Part shown: positions 35,429-42,966 of the stretch, piece after piece | How the letters are laid out: every line of letters starts with the position of its first letter | How positions within the stretch are numbered: position 1 is the stretch's first letter | Assembly: GCA_004322005.1 (NCBI GenBank) | Contig: SCRF01000076.1 | Location: 1-43,895, forward strand | Source of the DNA: Rhodanobacter sp. | GTDB lineage: Bacteria > Pseudomonadota > Gammaproteobacteria > Xanthomonadales > Rhodanobacteraceae | Reading direction: 5' to 3' | DNA length: 43,895 nt | Notes under the pieces: model-generated | What the model was told of the DNA's origin: nothing | What the model saw: only the letters and a program-made list of their open reading frames with translations | Databases searched by the model: none | Translations under genes and position numbers: made by a program

Positions 35429-36430
35429 TCAGAACGTGCGCTGCACCGAGTAGTCGGCCAGGGTGGCCAGGGCGTCGCGGTGGGGCGAGGCGGGGAGTGC
35501 GGTCAGTGACTCGCGGGCGGCGGCGGCATGGGTCACGGCGCGCGCATGGGTGCGTTCCAGCGCGCCGGAGTCGCGGATCGCGGCAATGATGTGGTCGAGC
35601 GAATCCAGCCCGCCGTGTTCGATCGCGTGACGCAGCGAGCGGGCCTGCGCCGGATCGGCTTTCTGCAGCGCATAGATCAGCGGCAGGGTCGGCTTGCCCT
35701 CGGCGAGGTCGTCGCCGATGTTCTTGCCCAGGGTGCCGGCGTCGCTCACGTAATCGAGCAGGTCGTCGGCGATCTGAAACGCGTAGCCCAGCTCCATGCC
35801 GTAACGGCGCAGCGCGGCCACCTGCGCGGGCGGCAGGCCGCCGAGCAGGCCGCCCAGTTCGGTGGCCGCGGCGAACAGCACCGCGGTCTTGCGCTCGATC
35901 ACCGCCAGATAGGCCGCCTCGTCGACGTCGGCGTTGCCGATGTTGAGCAGCTGCAGCACTTCGCCTTCGGCGATCGTGTTGGTGGTGTCGGCCAGGATCC
36001 GCATGATGCGCATGTCGTCCAGCTCCACCATCAGCTGGAACGAGCGCGAGTAGAGGAAGTCGCCGACCAGCACGCTGGCCGCATTGCCCCACAGCGCGTT
36101 GGCGGTCTTGCGGCCGCGGCGCAGGTCGGATTCGTCGACCACGTCGTCGTGCAGCAGGGTCGAGGTGTGGATGAACTCGATCACGGCCGCCAGCTTGATC
36201 TGCTGCTCGCCCGCGTAACCGGCCGCGCCGGCGGCCAGCACATGCAGCATCGGGCGCAGCCGCTTGCCGCCGCTGGCGATGATGTGGTCGGCGATCTGGT
36301 TGATCAGCACCACGTCGGAAGACAGTCGGCGGCGGATCAGCGCGTCGACGCGTTGCATGTCGGGCGCGGCGAGGTCGCGCACATGGGCGAAGTCGGCGGG
36401 GCGGCTGGCGTCGGCTGGCATCGGGTTCAT
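35429..36430 (-). CDS. ispB: Polyprenyl (octaprenyl) diphosphate synthase
   Basis: IspB makes the isoprenoid side chain of ubiquinone from farnesyl and isopentenyl diphosphates. The 333-residue protein has both Asp-rich motifs, DDVVD (95-99) and DDLLD (222-226), plus GGKRLRP (54-60). Octaprenyl is inferred from the ubiquinone-8 of related bacteria; chain length is not readable here. The ATG at 36430 is chosen, with an in-frame ATG at 36421 as alternative. TATAAT on the minus strand at 36464-36459 may be its -10. It faces the ubi monooxygenase genes across the repeat. Confidence 0.94.
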   Translation of the reverse strand: MNPMPADASRPADFAHVRDLAAPDMQRVDALIRRRLSSDVVLINQIADHIIASGGKRLRPMLHVLAAGAAGYAGEQQIKLAAVIEFIHTSTLLHDDVVDESDLRRGRKTANALWGNAASVLVGDFLYSRSFQLMVELDDMRIMRILADTTNTIAEGEVLQLLNIGNADVDEAAYLAVIERKTAVLFAAATELGGLLGGLPPAQVAALRRYGMELGYAFQIADDLLDYVSDAGTLGKNIGDDLAEGKPTLPLIYALQKADPAQARSLRHAIEHGGLDSLDHIIAAIRDSGALERTHARAVTHAAAARESLTALPASPHRDALATLADYSVQRTF

Positions 36431-36458
36431 CAAGGTTACGGAAGCGGCTGTCGGTGCG

Positions 36459-36531
36459 ATTATAGAGCCGCGCAACAAATCGCGCCGCGACAGGACGCCG
36501 CAAACACCTGCGCGGACGGCACCCGTATAAT
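36459..36531. promoter_or_regulatory. Divergent ispB / MFS promoter region
   Basis: Two perfect -10 hexamers point outward: TATAAT on the minus strand (36464-36459), 29 bp before the ispB start, and TATAAT on the plus strand (36526-36531), overlapping the first possible ATG of the MFS gene. No good -35 hexamer stands at the right distance from either, so strength and exact use are uncertain. Confidence 0.45.
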
Positions 36532-37768
36532 GCCTGACGATGCATGCCCCGATACGACTCCCCCAGTGAGCAAACTCTCGAGCCTCGAACTGCGCAGCGC
36601 GCTGACCCTTGCCTGCGTGATCAGCCTGCGCCTGTTCGGCCTGTTCCTGATCATGCCGGTGTTCTCGCTGTACGCGAAGACGATGCCCGGCTCCACCGAT
36701 TTCATGATCGGGCTGGCGCTGGGCGTCTACGGGCTGGGCCAGATCGTGCTGCAGATCCCGCTCGGGCTGTTGTCCGACCGCATCGGACGCAAGCCGGCGA
36801 TCACCATCGGCCTGCTGCTGTTTACCCTCGGCGGCGCGATTGCCGCGATGTCGCATACCCTCACTGGCATCGCGATCGGCCGTGCGGTGCAGGGCATGGG
36901 CGCGGTGGCGGGCGCCGGCATCGCGCTGGCGGCGGATCTCACCGCGGAGGAAAATCGCAGCAAGGTGATGGGCATCATCGGCGTGTCGATCGGCGTGGCG
37001 TTCCTGCTCGCGCTGATTCTGGGGCCACCGCTGGAAGTGATCGACGGCCTGCCCGGATTGTTTGCCGCCACTTCGATCCTGGCGTTGATTTCGCTGGCCC
37101 TGCTGTGGCTGATCGTGCCAACGCCGGAGCAGCGCCGCGCGCCGGCGGCGGCGGATTTCGGCCATGTGCTGGGCATGCTGCGTGACGGCCGGATGATGGT
37201 GCTGAATGGCTCGGTGTTCTTCCTGCATGCGCTGCTCACGGCCAGTTTCATCGGCCTGCCGCTGCTGCTGGCGAACCGGATGCATCTGCCGGTGAACCGG
37301 CACTGGGAGCTGTACCTGCCGGTGATGCTGATCGCCGCGCTGGTGATGGGCGGCAGCATGCGCCACATGCGCGAGATCGGGCAGAGCCTGCGCATCGTGA
37401 TGGTCTGCGTGGTGGCGATCGGCCTGGCGCTGCTGGGCTTCGCACTGTCCGGCAATCATCTTGTCGCCGTTGGCGTGATGGCCACGGTGTTCTTCTCCGG
37501 CTTCAATCTGCTGGAGGCGGCCTTGCCCAGCCTGGTCTCGCGGCTGGCGCCGGCGCATCTGCGTGGCGCGGCCATGGGTGCCTACTCGACCAGCCAGTTC
37601 GTCGGCGCCTTTGTCGGCGGCACGCTGGGCGGTATCGCGCTGGGACGCTTCGGCACCAGCGGCGTTTTCATCGGTGCGGCCGCATTGACCCTGGTGTGGT
37701 TGCCGCTGGTGGTGATCGGCGCACGGCGGATCACCCAGGCGGCCAACCTGGCCGAGGCCGTTGCCTGA
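36530..37768 (+). CDS. YajR-like MFS transporter without the C-terminal YAM domain
   Basis: This is a twelve-helix major facilitator of 412 residues. Motif A (LLSDRIGRKPAI) follows helix 2, and the blocks GRAVQGMGAVAGA, NLLEAALPSLVSR and AMGAYSTSQFVGAFVGG resemble E. coli YajR closely. YajR has a soluble C-terminal YAM domain; here the protein ends right after helix 12. Substrate is unknown. ATG at 36530 is used, but a TATAAT overlaps it, so the GTG at 36566 may be the true start. Neither has a clear ribosome binding site. Confidence 0.85.
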   Translation: MPDDACPDTTPPVSKLSSLELRSALTLACVISLRLFGLFLIMPVFSLYAKTMPGSTDFMIGLALGVYGLGQIVLQIPLGLLSDRIGRKPAITIGLLLFTLGGAIAAMSHTLTGIAIGRAVQGMGAVAGAGIALAADLTAEENRSKVMGIIGVSIGVAFLLALILGPPLEVIDGLPGLFAATSILALISLALLWLIVPTPEQRRAPAAADFGHVLGMLRDGRMMVLNGSVFFLHALLTASFIGLPLLLANRMHLPVNRHWELYLPVMLIAALVMGGSMRHMREIGQSLRIVMVCVVAIGLALLGFALSGNHLVAVGVMATVFFSGFNLLEAALPSLVSRLAPAHLRGAAMGAYSTSQFVGAFVGGTLGGIALGRFGTSGVFIGAAALTLVWLPLVVIGARRITQAANLAEAVA

Positions 37769-37856
37769 AATGGCGGGTTGCCGCGGATCGGGCGCGACCG
37801 TCAGCAGGGGTTTGCAATAAGCGACGATCGGCCCAATCATCAGTGCCAGTGGGTTC

Positions 37857-38867
37857 ATGCAACCGCGTCGCGAGTGGTACCCGATGGCTCATGACATCGT
37901 CCTGCTGATCGCCCAGTACGGCTTGCTGCTGGTGTTCGCCAACGTGTTGATCGAACAGGCCGGCGTACCCGTGCCGGCAGTGCCGACCCTGATCGTGGCC
38001 GGCGCGATGGCGGCGAACGGCAAGCTTCCGCTGGCCGGCGTGGTGCTGGCCGCACTGCTCGCCAGCCTGCTCAGCGACCTGCTCTGGTACTGGGCGGGAC
38101 GCCGATTCGGGACCGGGGTGATGCGCACGATCTGCCGCATCTCGCTCTCGCCCGACTCCTGCGTGAAACAGTCCGAGCTGCGTTTCCAGCGTTGGCGCGG
38201 GCGGGTGCTGCTGATCGCCAAGTTCGTGCCGGGGCTGTCCACGGTGGCGCCGCCGCTGGTTGGCGCGATGGGTCTGCGTCTGCCGACCTTCGTGCTGCTC
38301 GACGGCCTGGGCTCGCTGCTCTGGGCCGGCGTGGCGATCGGGCTGGGCTATTGCTTTGCCACACAGATCGATCGTCTGCTGGCGGCCTTTGCCAGTGCCG
38401 GCACGCTGGCGTTCGAATTGCTGCTGTTGTTGCTCGCGCTCTACATTCTCGCCAAATGGTGGCAGCGCCGGCGCCTGCTGGCGGCGTTGCGGATGGCGCG
38501 CATCACGGTGGACGAACTGAACCAGGCGATCGCGCAAGGGCAGTCGCCGCTGATCGTCGATGTGCGCTCGGAAGCCGCGCGCCTGCTCGATACCCGGATC
38601 ATTCCCGGCGCCCTGCTGGCCGACCTCAACGGCATCGACCGGACGGTCAATCACATTCCGCAGGATCGCGAACTGGTGATCTACTGCACTTGCCCGAACG
38701 AGGTTTCCGCCGCCAAGGCCGCCAAGCTGCTGATGGCGATCGGCTATCGGCGCGTGCGCCCGCTGCTGGGCGGGCTGGACGCCTGGGACGCGGCCGGTTA
38801 TGCGCTCGAGCGGCTGCCGTCGGCGTCGGCCACCGACGGCCTGCAGGCGGTGCTGGCGAAGGATTGA
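37857..38867 (+). CDS. DedA-family membrane protein fused to a rhodanese domain
   Basis: The 336-residue protein joins an N-terminal DedA/VTT (SNARE-associated) membrane domain (about 11-200) to a C-terminal rhodanese-like domain (about 215-320). The DedA part has EQAGVPVPAVPTLIVAGA, the family re-entrant segment, and FVPGLSTVAPPLVGAMG with the conserved Arg/Gly environment. DedA proteins move polyprenyl phosphates or phospholipids across membranes. The rhodanese part keeps IVDVRSEAAR and has Cys277 and Cys279 (YCTCPN) at the active-loop position. ATG at 37857 or 37884 may start. Confidence 0.9.
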   Translation: MQPRREWYPMAHDIVLLIAQYGLLLVFANVLIEQAGVPVPAVPTLIVAGAMAANGKLPLAGVVLAALLASLLSDLLWYWAGRRFGTGVMRTICRISLSPDSCVKQSELRFQRWRGRVLLIAKFVPGLSTVAPPLVGAMGLRLPTFVLLDGLGSLLWAGVAIGLGYCFATQIDRLLAAFASAGTLAFELLLLLLALYILAKWWQRRRLLAALRMARITVDELNQAIAQGQSPLIVDVRSEAARLLDTRIIPGALLADLNGIDRTVNHIPQDRELVIYCTCPNEVSAAKAAKLLMAIGYRRVRPLLGGLDAWDAAGYALERLPSASATDGLQAVLAKD

Positions 38868-39073
38868 GCATGCCGCGGCGTCGCCACCCGGTCGCGTCAT
38901 CGGCGGCGGTGTTACGCTCAGCCGAGGCGCACGGCCGGTACCCCTGGGCGCCTACAGCGATTCAGGCGCGGGGTTCTGGACGCGGCCGGCGGCAAGGTTA
39001 TGATAGCCAACCCGATTCACCATTCCGGCCGTAACCACTCCTCAACGTACGGCCGGCCCAACGAGGACATCCC
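38868..39073 (+). promoter_or_regulatory. ssb upstream region with possible -10
   Basis: This spacer of 206 bp holds no gene. TATGAT at 38999-39004 is a plausible -10 for ssb, 70 bp before its start; the -35 region (near 38974-38981, TTCTGGAC) is weak. A LexA box, sometimes present before ssb, was looked for and not found. Confidence 0.4.
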
Positions 39074-39577
39074 ATGGCACGCGGCATCAACAAAGTCATC
39101 CTGGTCGGCAACCTCGGCGCGGATCCGGAAATGCGCTACACCACGAATGGCACCGCCATTTGCACGTTCAACCTGGCCACCTCCGAGTCGTGGACCGACA
39201 AGCAGACCAACGAAAAGCAGGAACGCACGGAATGGCACCGGGTGAAGATCTTCGGGCGGCTGGGCGAAATCGCCAACGAGTACCTGAAAAAAGGCCGCCA
39301 GGTCTACATTGAGGGCTCCATCCGTACGGACAAGTTCACCGGCAAGGACGGCGTGGAAAAATACTTCACCGACATCATCGCCAGCGAGATGCAGATGCTC
39401 GGCAGCAACGAAGGTGGCGGCGGTGGCGGCCAGCGCGAACGGCCGCAAAGCGTCGGCGGCGGTCAACGCAGCGGCGGCAGCGGTCCGTCGCGCGGCGGCA
39501 ACGATCATGGCGAGCAGCAGCGCCAGGCACCGTCGCCCGCCGACAATGGTTTCGCGGATGACGAGATTCCGTTTTAG
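39074..39577 (+). CDS. ssb: Single-stranded DNA-binding protein SSB
   Basis: SSB protects single-stranded DNA and recruits repair and replication enzymes. The 167-residue protein has the OB fold ([20 protein letters not shown] to about residue 110), a Gly/Arg/Gln-rich linker (about 112-155) and the acidic C-terminal tip DDEIPF that binds partner proteins. GAGGACATCCC precedes the ATG at 39074. A strong intrinsic terminator follows, so it is a single-gene unit on its 3' side. Confidence 0.98.
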   Translation: MARGINKVILVGNLGADPEMRYTTNGTAICTFNLATSESWTDKQTNEKQERTEWHRVKIFGRLGEIANEYLKKGRQVYIEGSIRTDKFTGKDGVEKYFTDIIASEMQMLGSNEGGGGGGQRERPQSVGGGQRSGGSGPSRGGNDHGEQQRQAPSPADNGFADDEIPF

Positions 39578-39611
39578 CGGATTGGCCGTAGCTGTTGCGC
39601 ATGAACTCCAG

Positions 39612-39643
39612 ATGGCCGGGACGATCGTCCCGGCCATTTTTTT
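39612..39643 (+). terminator. Intrinsic terminator after ssb
   Basis: A perfect palindrome of 26 bp (39612-39637; half-site ATGGCCGGGACGA) is followed directly by seven T (39637-39643), 34 bp after the ssb stop. This is a textbook Rho-independent terminator. The remaining spacer to hsdM (39644-39873) holds no gene or clear promoter. Confidence 0.93.
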
Positions 39644-39873
39644 CAGTGCGCCCCGGCATGGCGCGCAGCGCCGTGACGGGCGCCGTCTTGATTGCCGTGG
39701 CGGCGCCCGCTGCCTGCGCGGCGCAACGGGCTGGCAAAGCCGCTACAGTAATCGCCGGACGCTGAAGCCGACCGCCAAGCCGGGGCGTCGCGCCTCTGCG
39801 CAGCGCGGGCGAACCGGTCACGGCGCCCGAAACACCAGTCATTTGTCGAGACCTGCAAGGAACCACAACACCC

Positions 39874-41439
39874 GTGATCACAGGCGCCATCAAAGCCCAG
39901 GTCGACCAGATCTGGAACGCATTCTGGAGCGGCGGCATCTCCAACCCGATGGAGGTCATCGAGCAGATGACCTACCTGCTCTTCATCAAGCGGCTGGACG
40001 AAATACAGACGGCCAAGGAGAAGAAGGCCAACCGCCTCAGGCAGCCGGTGGAGAACCCCATCTTCAACAGCCGCCAGCAGAAGCTGCGCTGGTCGCAGTT
40101 CAAGGATCTGGGCGATCCGGGCCTGCTGTACCACATCGTGTCGGAGGAGGCGTTCCCGTTCATCAAGAAGCTCGGCGGAAAAGGCGGTGAATCCACCTAC
40201 GCCACCCACATGAAGGATGCCCGCTTCACCATCCCCACGCCCGCGCTGCTGGCCAAGGTGGTGGACCTGCTCGATGCGATCCCGATGGAGGATCGCGACA
40301 CCAAGGGCGACCTCTACGAATACATGCTGGGCAAGATCGCCAGCGCCGGCCAGAACGGCCAGTTCCGCACGCCGCGCCACATCATCAAGCTGATGGTGGA
40401 CATGATGGCGCCCAAGCCGTCGGACACCATCTGCGACCCGGCCTGCGGCACGGCGGGGTTTCTGGTGGCGGCCAGCGAATACCTCAACAGCCATCATCGC
40501 GACGACATCTACGCGGACAAGAAGTCCACCCGGCGCTTCAACCACGACACCTTCCATGGCTTCGACTTCGACAGCACCATGCTGCGCGTCGGCTCGATGA
40601 ACATGCTGCTGCACGGCGTCGAAGACCCGGCCATCGAGAACCGCGACTCCCTGAGCGAAAGCCATGCCGGTGTCGAAGACCAGTTCAGCCTGATCCTGGC
40701 CAATCCGCCGTTCGCCGGCAGCCTGGATTATGAGAGCACGGCCAAGGATCTGCAGGCCATCGTCAAGACCAAAAAGACCGAGCTGCTGTTCGTGGCGCTG
40801 TTCCTGCGCCTGCTCAAGGCCGGCGGTCGCGCGGCGGTGATCGTGCCGGACGGCGTGCTGTTCGGCTCCAGCAAGGCGCACAAGGCGCTGCGCCGGATGC
40901 TGGTGGAGGAGCACAAGCTGGACGGCATCGTCTCCATGCCATCGGGCGTGTTCCGTCCTTACGCCGGCGTGTCCACCGCCATTCTTCTATTTACCAAGAC
41001 CAACTCCGGCGGCACCGACCACGTCTGGTTCTACGACATGCGGGCGGACGGCTATTCGCTGGACGACAAGCGCAACCCCTTGCTACCGGACGACAAGCTG
41101 GGCGCCACACCCCACGCCCGTCATGCCCGCGAAAGCGGGAATCCAGCGCCTTTGACCCTCTCCCCGGAAGAGCACCAAAAGAACAACCTCCCGGACATCC
41201 TCAAGCGCTGGCAGCACCGCGACAAGGAGCGCAAGCGCGCCCGCACCGAGCAGAGCTTCCTGGTGCCCAAGGCCGAGATCGCCGGCAACGACTATGACCT
41301 GTCGATCAACCGTTACAAGCAGGTGGTGTACGAGGAAGTGCAGCACGTGTCGCCGAAGAAGATTCTGGCCGAGCTGAAGACGTTGGAGGCGGAGATCATG
41401 CGGGGCATGGTGGAGCTTGAGGGGATGATCGGTGCCTAA
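39874..41439 (+). CDS. hsdM: Type I restriction-modification methyltransferase HsdM, with repeat insertion
   Basis: HsdM is the N6-adenine methylase subunit of type I systems and needs HsdS to bind DNA. The 521-residue protein has an N-terminal HsdM helical domain (QVDQIWNAFWSGG), SAM motif I DPACGTAGFLVAA and catalytic motif IV NPPF. Residues about 416-428 (ARHARESGNPAPL) come from a 37-bp CCCGCGAAAGCGGG repeat (41119-41155) read in frame. The start is GTG at 39874 with AAGGA about 12 bp upstream. The stop overlaps the start of a truncated hsdS; hsdR is not in the window. Confidence 0.93.
   Translation: MITGAIKAQVDQIWNAFWSGGISNPMEVIEQMTYLLFIKRLDEIQTAKEKKANRLRQPVENPIFNSRQQKLRWSQFKDLGDPGLLYHIVSEEAFPFIKKLGGKGGESTYATHMKDARFTIPTPALLAKVVDLLDAIPMEDRDTKGDLYEYMLGKIASAGQNGQFRTPRHIIKLMVDMMAPKPSDTICDPACGTAGFLVAASEYLNSHHRDDIYADKKSTRRFNHDTFHGFDFDSTMLRVGSMNMLLHGVEDPAIENRDSLSESHAGVEDQFSLILANPPFAGSLDYESTAKDLQAIVKTKKTELLFVALFLRLLKAGGRAAVIVPDGVLFGSSKAHKALRRMLVEEHKLDGIVSMPSGVFRPYAGVSTAILLFTKTNSGGTDHVWFYDMRADGYSLDDKRNPLLPDDKLGATPHARHARESGNPAPLTLSPEEHQKNNLPDILKRWQHRDKERKRARTEQSFLVPKAEIAGNDYDLSINRYKQVVYEEVQHVSPKKILAELKTLEAEIMRGMVELEGMIGA
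41119..41155 (+). repeat. CCCGCGAAAGCGGG repeat inside hsdM
   Basis: The unit CGTCATGCCCGCGAAAGC followed by GGGAATCCAGCGCC matches the inner arm of the MITE-like element at 22393-22563. It is read in frame as RHARESGNPAP within the C-terminal part of HsdM, between DDKLG and EEHQKNNLPDIL, where HsdM proteins are normally continuous. Confidence 0.85.
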
Positions 41440-41611
41440 TCTTGCTGAGGTTGCCGAAATCAATCCCCGACTCGATCGCTCCCTCATTGGTGACCTGAGC
41501 GAATCAGTCTCTTTTGTTCCAATGGCTAACGTTTCCGAATTACTCGGTGCCATCACTTCGGAAGAGGATCGGAAGATTGGACTGCTGCCGGTTCCGTGGA
41601 CACCATCCTAA
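41432..41611 (+). pseudogene. hsdS: hsdS 5' fragment, truncated by IS/REP junction
   Basis: About 48 codons of a type I specificity subunit remain, beginning GTG at 41432 and overlapping hsdM by 8 bp. The sequence NLAEVAEINPRLDRSLIGD and SVSFVPMANVSELLGAI matches the usual start of the first HsdS target-recognition domain. The frame then enters the IS and stops at 41609-41611. Both target-recognition domains are lost, so the locus cannot encode a working specificity subunit. No downstream hsdS or hsdR remnant is visible after the IS. Confidence 0.85.
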
Positions 41612-42474
41612 GCTAATTGCCTCTGCTGCTCGAACTGGATTGGGCTGAGGTAGCCGAGAGTCGAGTGGCGGCGCCTGTTGTTGTAGAACCGCTCGATGTA
41701 GTCGAATACCTCGGCCTTGGCGTCGTCTCGCGTGCGGTAGACCTTGCCGTCAGTGCGCTCCGTCTTCAGTGACTTGAAGAAGCTCTCCATCGCCGAGTTG
41801 TCCCAGCAGTTGCCCGACCGACTCATGCTGCAGGTGATGCCCAGTTCGTCCAGCAACCGCCGGAACCGATCGCTCGTGTATTGGCTACCGCGATCGGAAT
41901 GATGCAGCAGCGCGTCGGGTTGGCCTCGCCGCCAGACCGCCATCATCAAGGCGTCCGTCACCAGCTGCGTCGTCATCTGCGGCTGCATCGACCAGCCCAC
42001 CACGCGTCGGGAATACAGGTCCAGCACCACCGCGACATACAGCCAGCCCTCGGCGGTCCACAGGTAGGTGAAGTCGGCGACCCACTTCTGGTTGGGTGCG
42101 CTGGCCAGGAACTGCCGATCAAGCAGGTTCGGCGCGATCGCGCTGCCGGATCGCTCGCCTCGGTCGATCGGCAATCCTCGCCGTCGAGGACGTGCACGCA
42201 GCGCCTGACTGCGCATCAGTCGCTCGATACGATGCAACCCGCACCGATGACCGGTTGCCAGCACGTCACGCCAGACCCGGCGGGCGCCGTAGGTGCGATC
42301 ACTGTCGACAAAACTCAGCCGGGCCTGTCGACCGATAGTCTCGTCGTCCAGACTGCGTCGGCTGCGCGGCCGCACCAGCCACGCATAGAACCCGCTGCGA
42401 GACACACCGAGCGCCTCGCACACCATCGTCACCGGCCAGGCCCCTCGGTGCTTCGCCACGAAGCCGAACTTCAC
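41608..42474 (-). CDS. IS3-family transposase OrfB (DDE integrase domain)
   Basis: OrfB is the catalytic part of the IS3-family transposase. The 288-residue frame has an N-terminal HTH_21-like region (GVSRSGFYAW) and an rve integrase core. The DDE residues are intact: Asp in VADFTYL, Asp in HHSDRGSQY and Glu in NSAMESFFKSLK. It starts at GTG 42474, overlapping the orfA stop. Production as an OrfAB fusion by -1 frameshifting at 42509-42503 is likely. It appears full length, so the element may be active. Confidence 0.94.
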   Translation of the reverse strand: MKFGFVAKHRGAWPVTMVCEALGVSRSGFYAWLVRPRSRRSLDDETIGRQARLSFVDSDRTYGARRVWRDVLATGHRCGLHRIERLMRSQALRARPRRRGLPIDRGERSGSAIAPNLLDRQFLASAPNQKWVADFTYLWTAEGWLYVAVVLDLYSRRVVGWSMQPQMTTQLVTDALMMAVWRRGQPDALLHHSDRGSQYTSDRFRRLLDELGITCSMSRSGNCWDNSAMESFFKSLKTERTDGKVYRTRDDAKAEVFDYIERFYNNRRRHSTLGYLSPIQFEQQRQLA

Positions 42475-42764
42475 ATCGACTCCTTGGCGAAATAGGCCGC
42501 GGCTTTTTTCAGGATGTCACGCTCCATCCTGAGCTTGGCGTTTTCCTTCTTCAACCGATCGATCTCGGCCTGCTCGGGCTTCATCTGCCCTTGGCCCGGG
42601 AACGCATACTGCGGATCAACCGCCAGCTCCCGCACCCATTTGCGCAGCACGTTCTCGTGCAGATCCAGGTCACGCGCCGCTTGACTGATCGCTACGCCCC
42701 GATCCTTGACCAGTCGCACCGCTTCGCGCTTGAACTCGCTGCTGAATGTTCTTCTCGTTGCCAT
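42471..42764 (-). CDS. IS3-family transposase OrfA
   Basis: OrfA is the DNA-binding part of the IS3-family transposase. The 97-residue product has an HTH_Tnp_1 domain (FSSEFKREAVRLVKDRG, then ISQAARDLDLHENVLRKWVRE) and a C-terminal leucine-zipper-like coiled coil ending KKAAAYFAKESM. Its 3' end carries the A6G frameshift site. The product ends at 42471 and overlaps orfB by 4 bp. Confidence 0.94.
   Translation of the reverse strand: MATRRTFSSEFKREAVRLVKDRGVAISQAARDLDLHENVLRKWVRELAVDPQYAFPGQGQMKPEQAEIDRLKKENAKLRMERDILKKAAAYFAKESM
42503..42509 (-). promoter_or_regulatory. A6G slippery site for -1 frameshift (OrfAB)
   Basis: On the minus strand the sequence AAAAAAG lies in orfA 30 bp before its stop. 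The orfA codon frame is such that a -1 shift enters the orfB frame, which is open from here through the orfB start. This is the standard IS3-family arrangement for making the OrfAB transposase. Confidence 0.75.
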
Positions 42765-42826
42765 GAGCCACCTCCGGTTTCATCATCACACCTAAACGCG
42801 GTGTCTGTGAAACCGGCAGCAGTCCA

Positions 42827-42948
42827 AAGAGCGTTCGCGCACAGGGTGCGCTCCTACACCTTCGCCCTTCCGTAGGAGCGCACCTTGTGCGCGAAAGCTC
42901 TTGTCCAGGGCAACCGCAAGAGCGTTCGCGCACAAGGTGCGCTCCTAC
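42827..42948. repeat. Cluster of three GTAGGAGCGCACC REP units
   Basis: Three copies of the AAGAGC-TTCGCGCACA-GGTGCGCTCCTAC unit lie at 42827-42857, 42872-42902 (reverse) and 42917-42948. Copies 1 and 3 are direct and copy 2 is inverted, so alternative hairpins are possible. The first copy abuts the IS end; the last ends 18 bp from the stop of the S9 peptidase gene. The same unit makes the palindrome at 35327-35425. Confidence 0.9.
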
Positions 42949-42966
42949 GGGCAGACGGACGGTTGA

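Larger units (their letters stand above)
41577..42827 (-). mobile_element. IS3-family insertion sequence
   Basis: This 1.25-kb element carries overlapping orfA and orfB on the minus strand. Terminal inverted repeats are GGACTGCTGCCGGTTCCGTG at 41579 and its imperfect reverse complement ending at 42825 (26 bp, 4 mismatches). If the ends are taken as TTGG...CCAA, a 3-bp AGA duplication flanks it (41574-41576 and 42828-42830). If they are TG...CA (41578-42826), there is none. It separates the hsdS fragment from REP repeats. I cannot name the exact IS without a database. Confidence 0.93.

Noticed and set aside
38868-39073. LexA (SOS) box before ssb
   Set aside because: No CTG-N10-CAG type site with AT-rich centre was seen in the spacer.
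39874-41611. An active type I restriction-modification system
   Set aside because: hsdS is truncated in its first recognition domain and no hsdR is visible, so at most an orphan HsdM is made.
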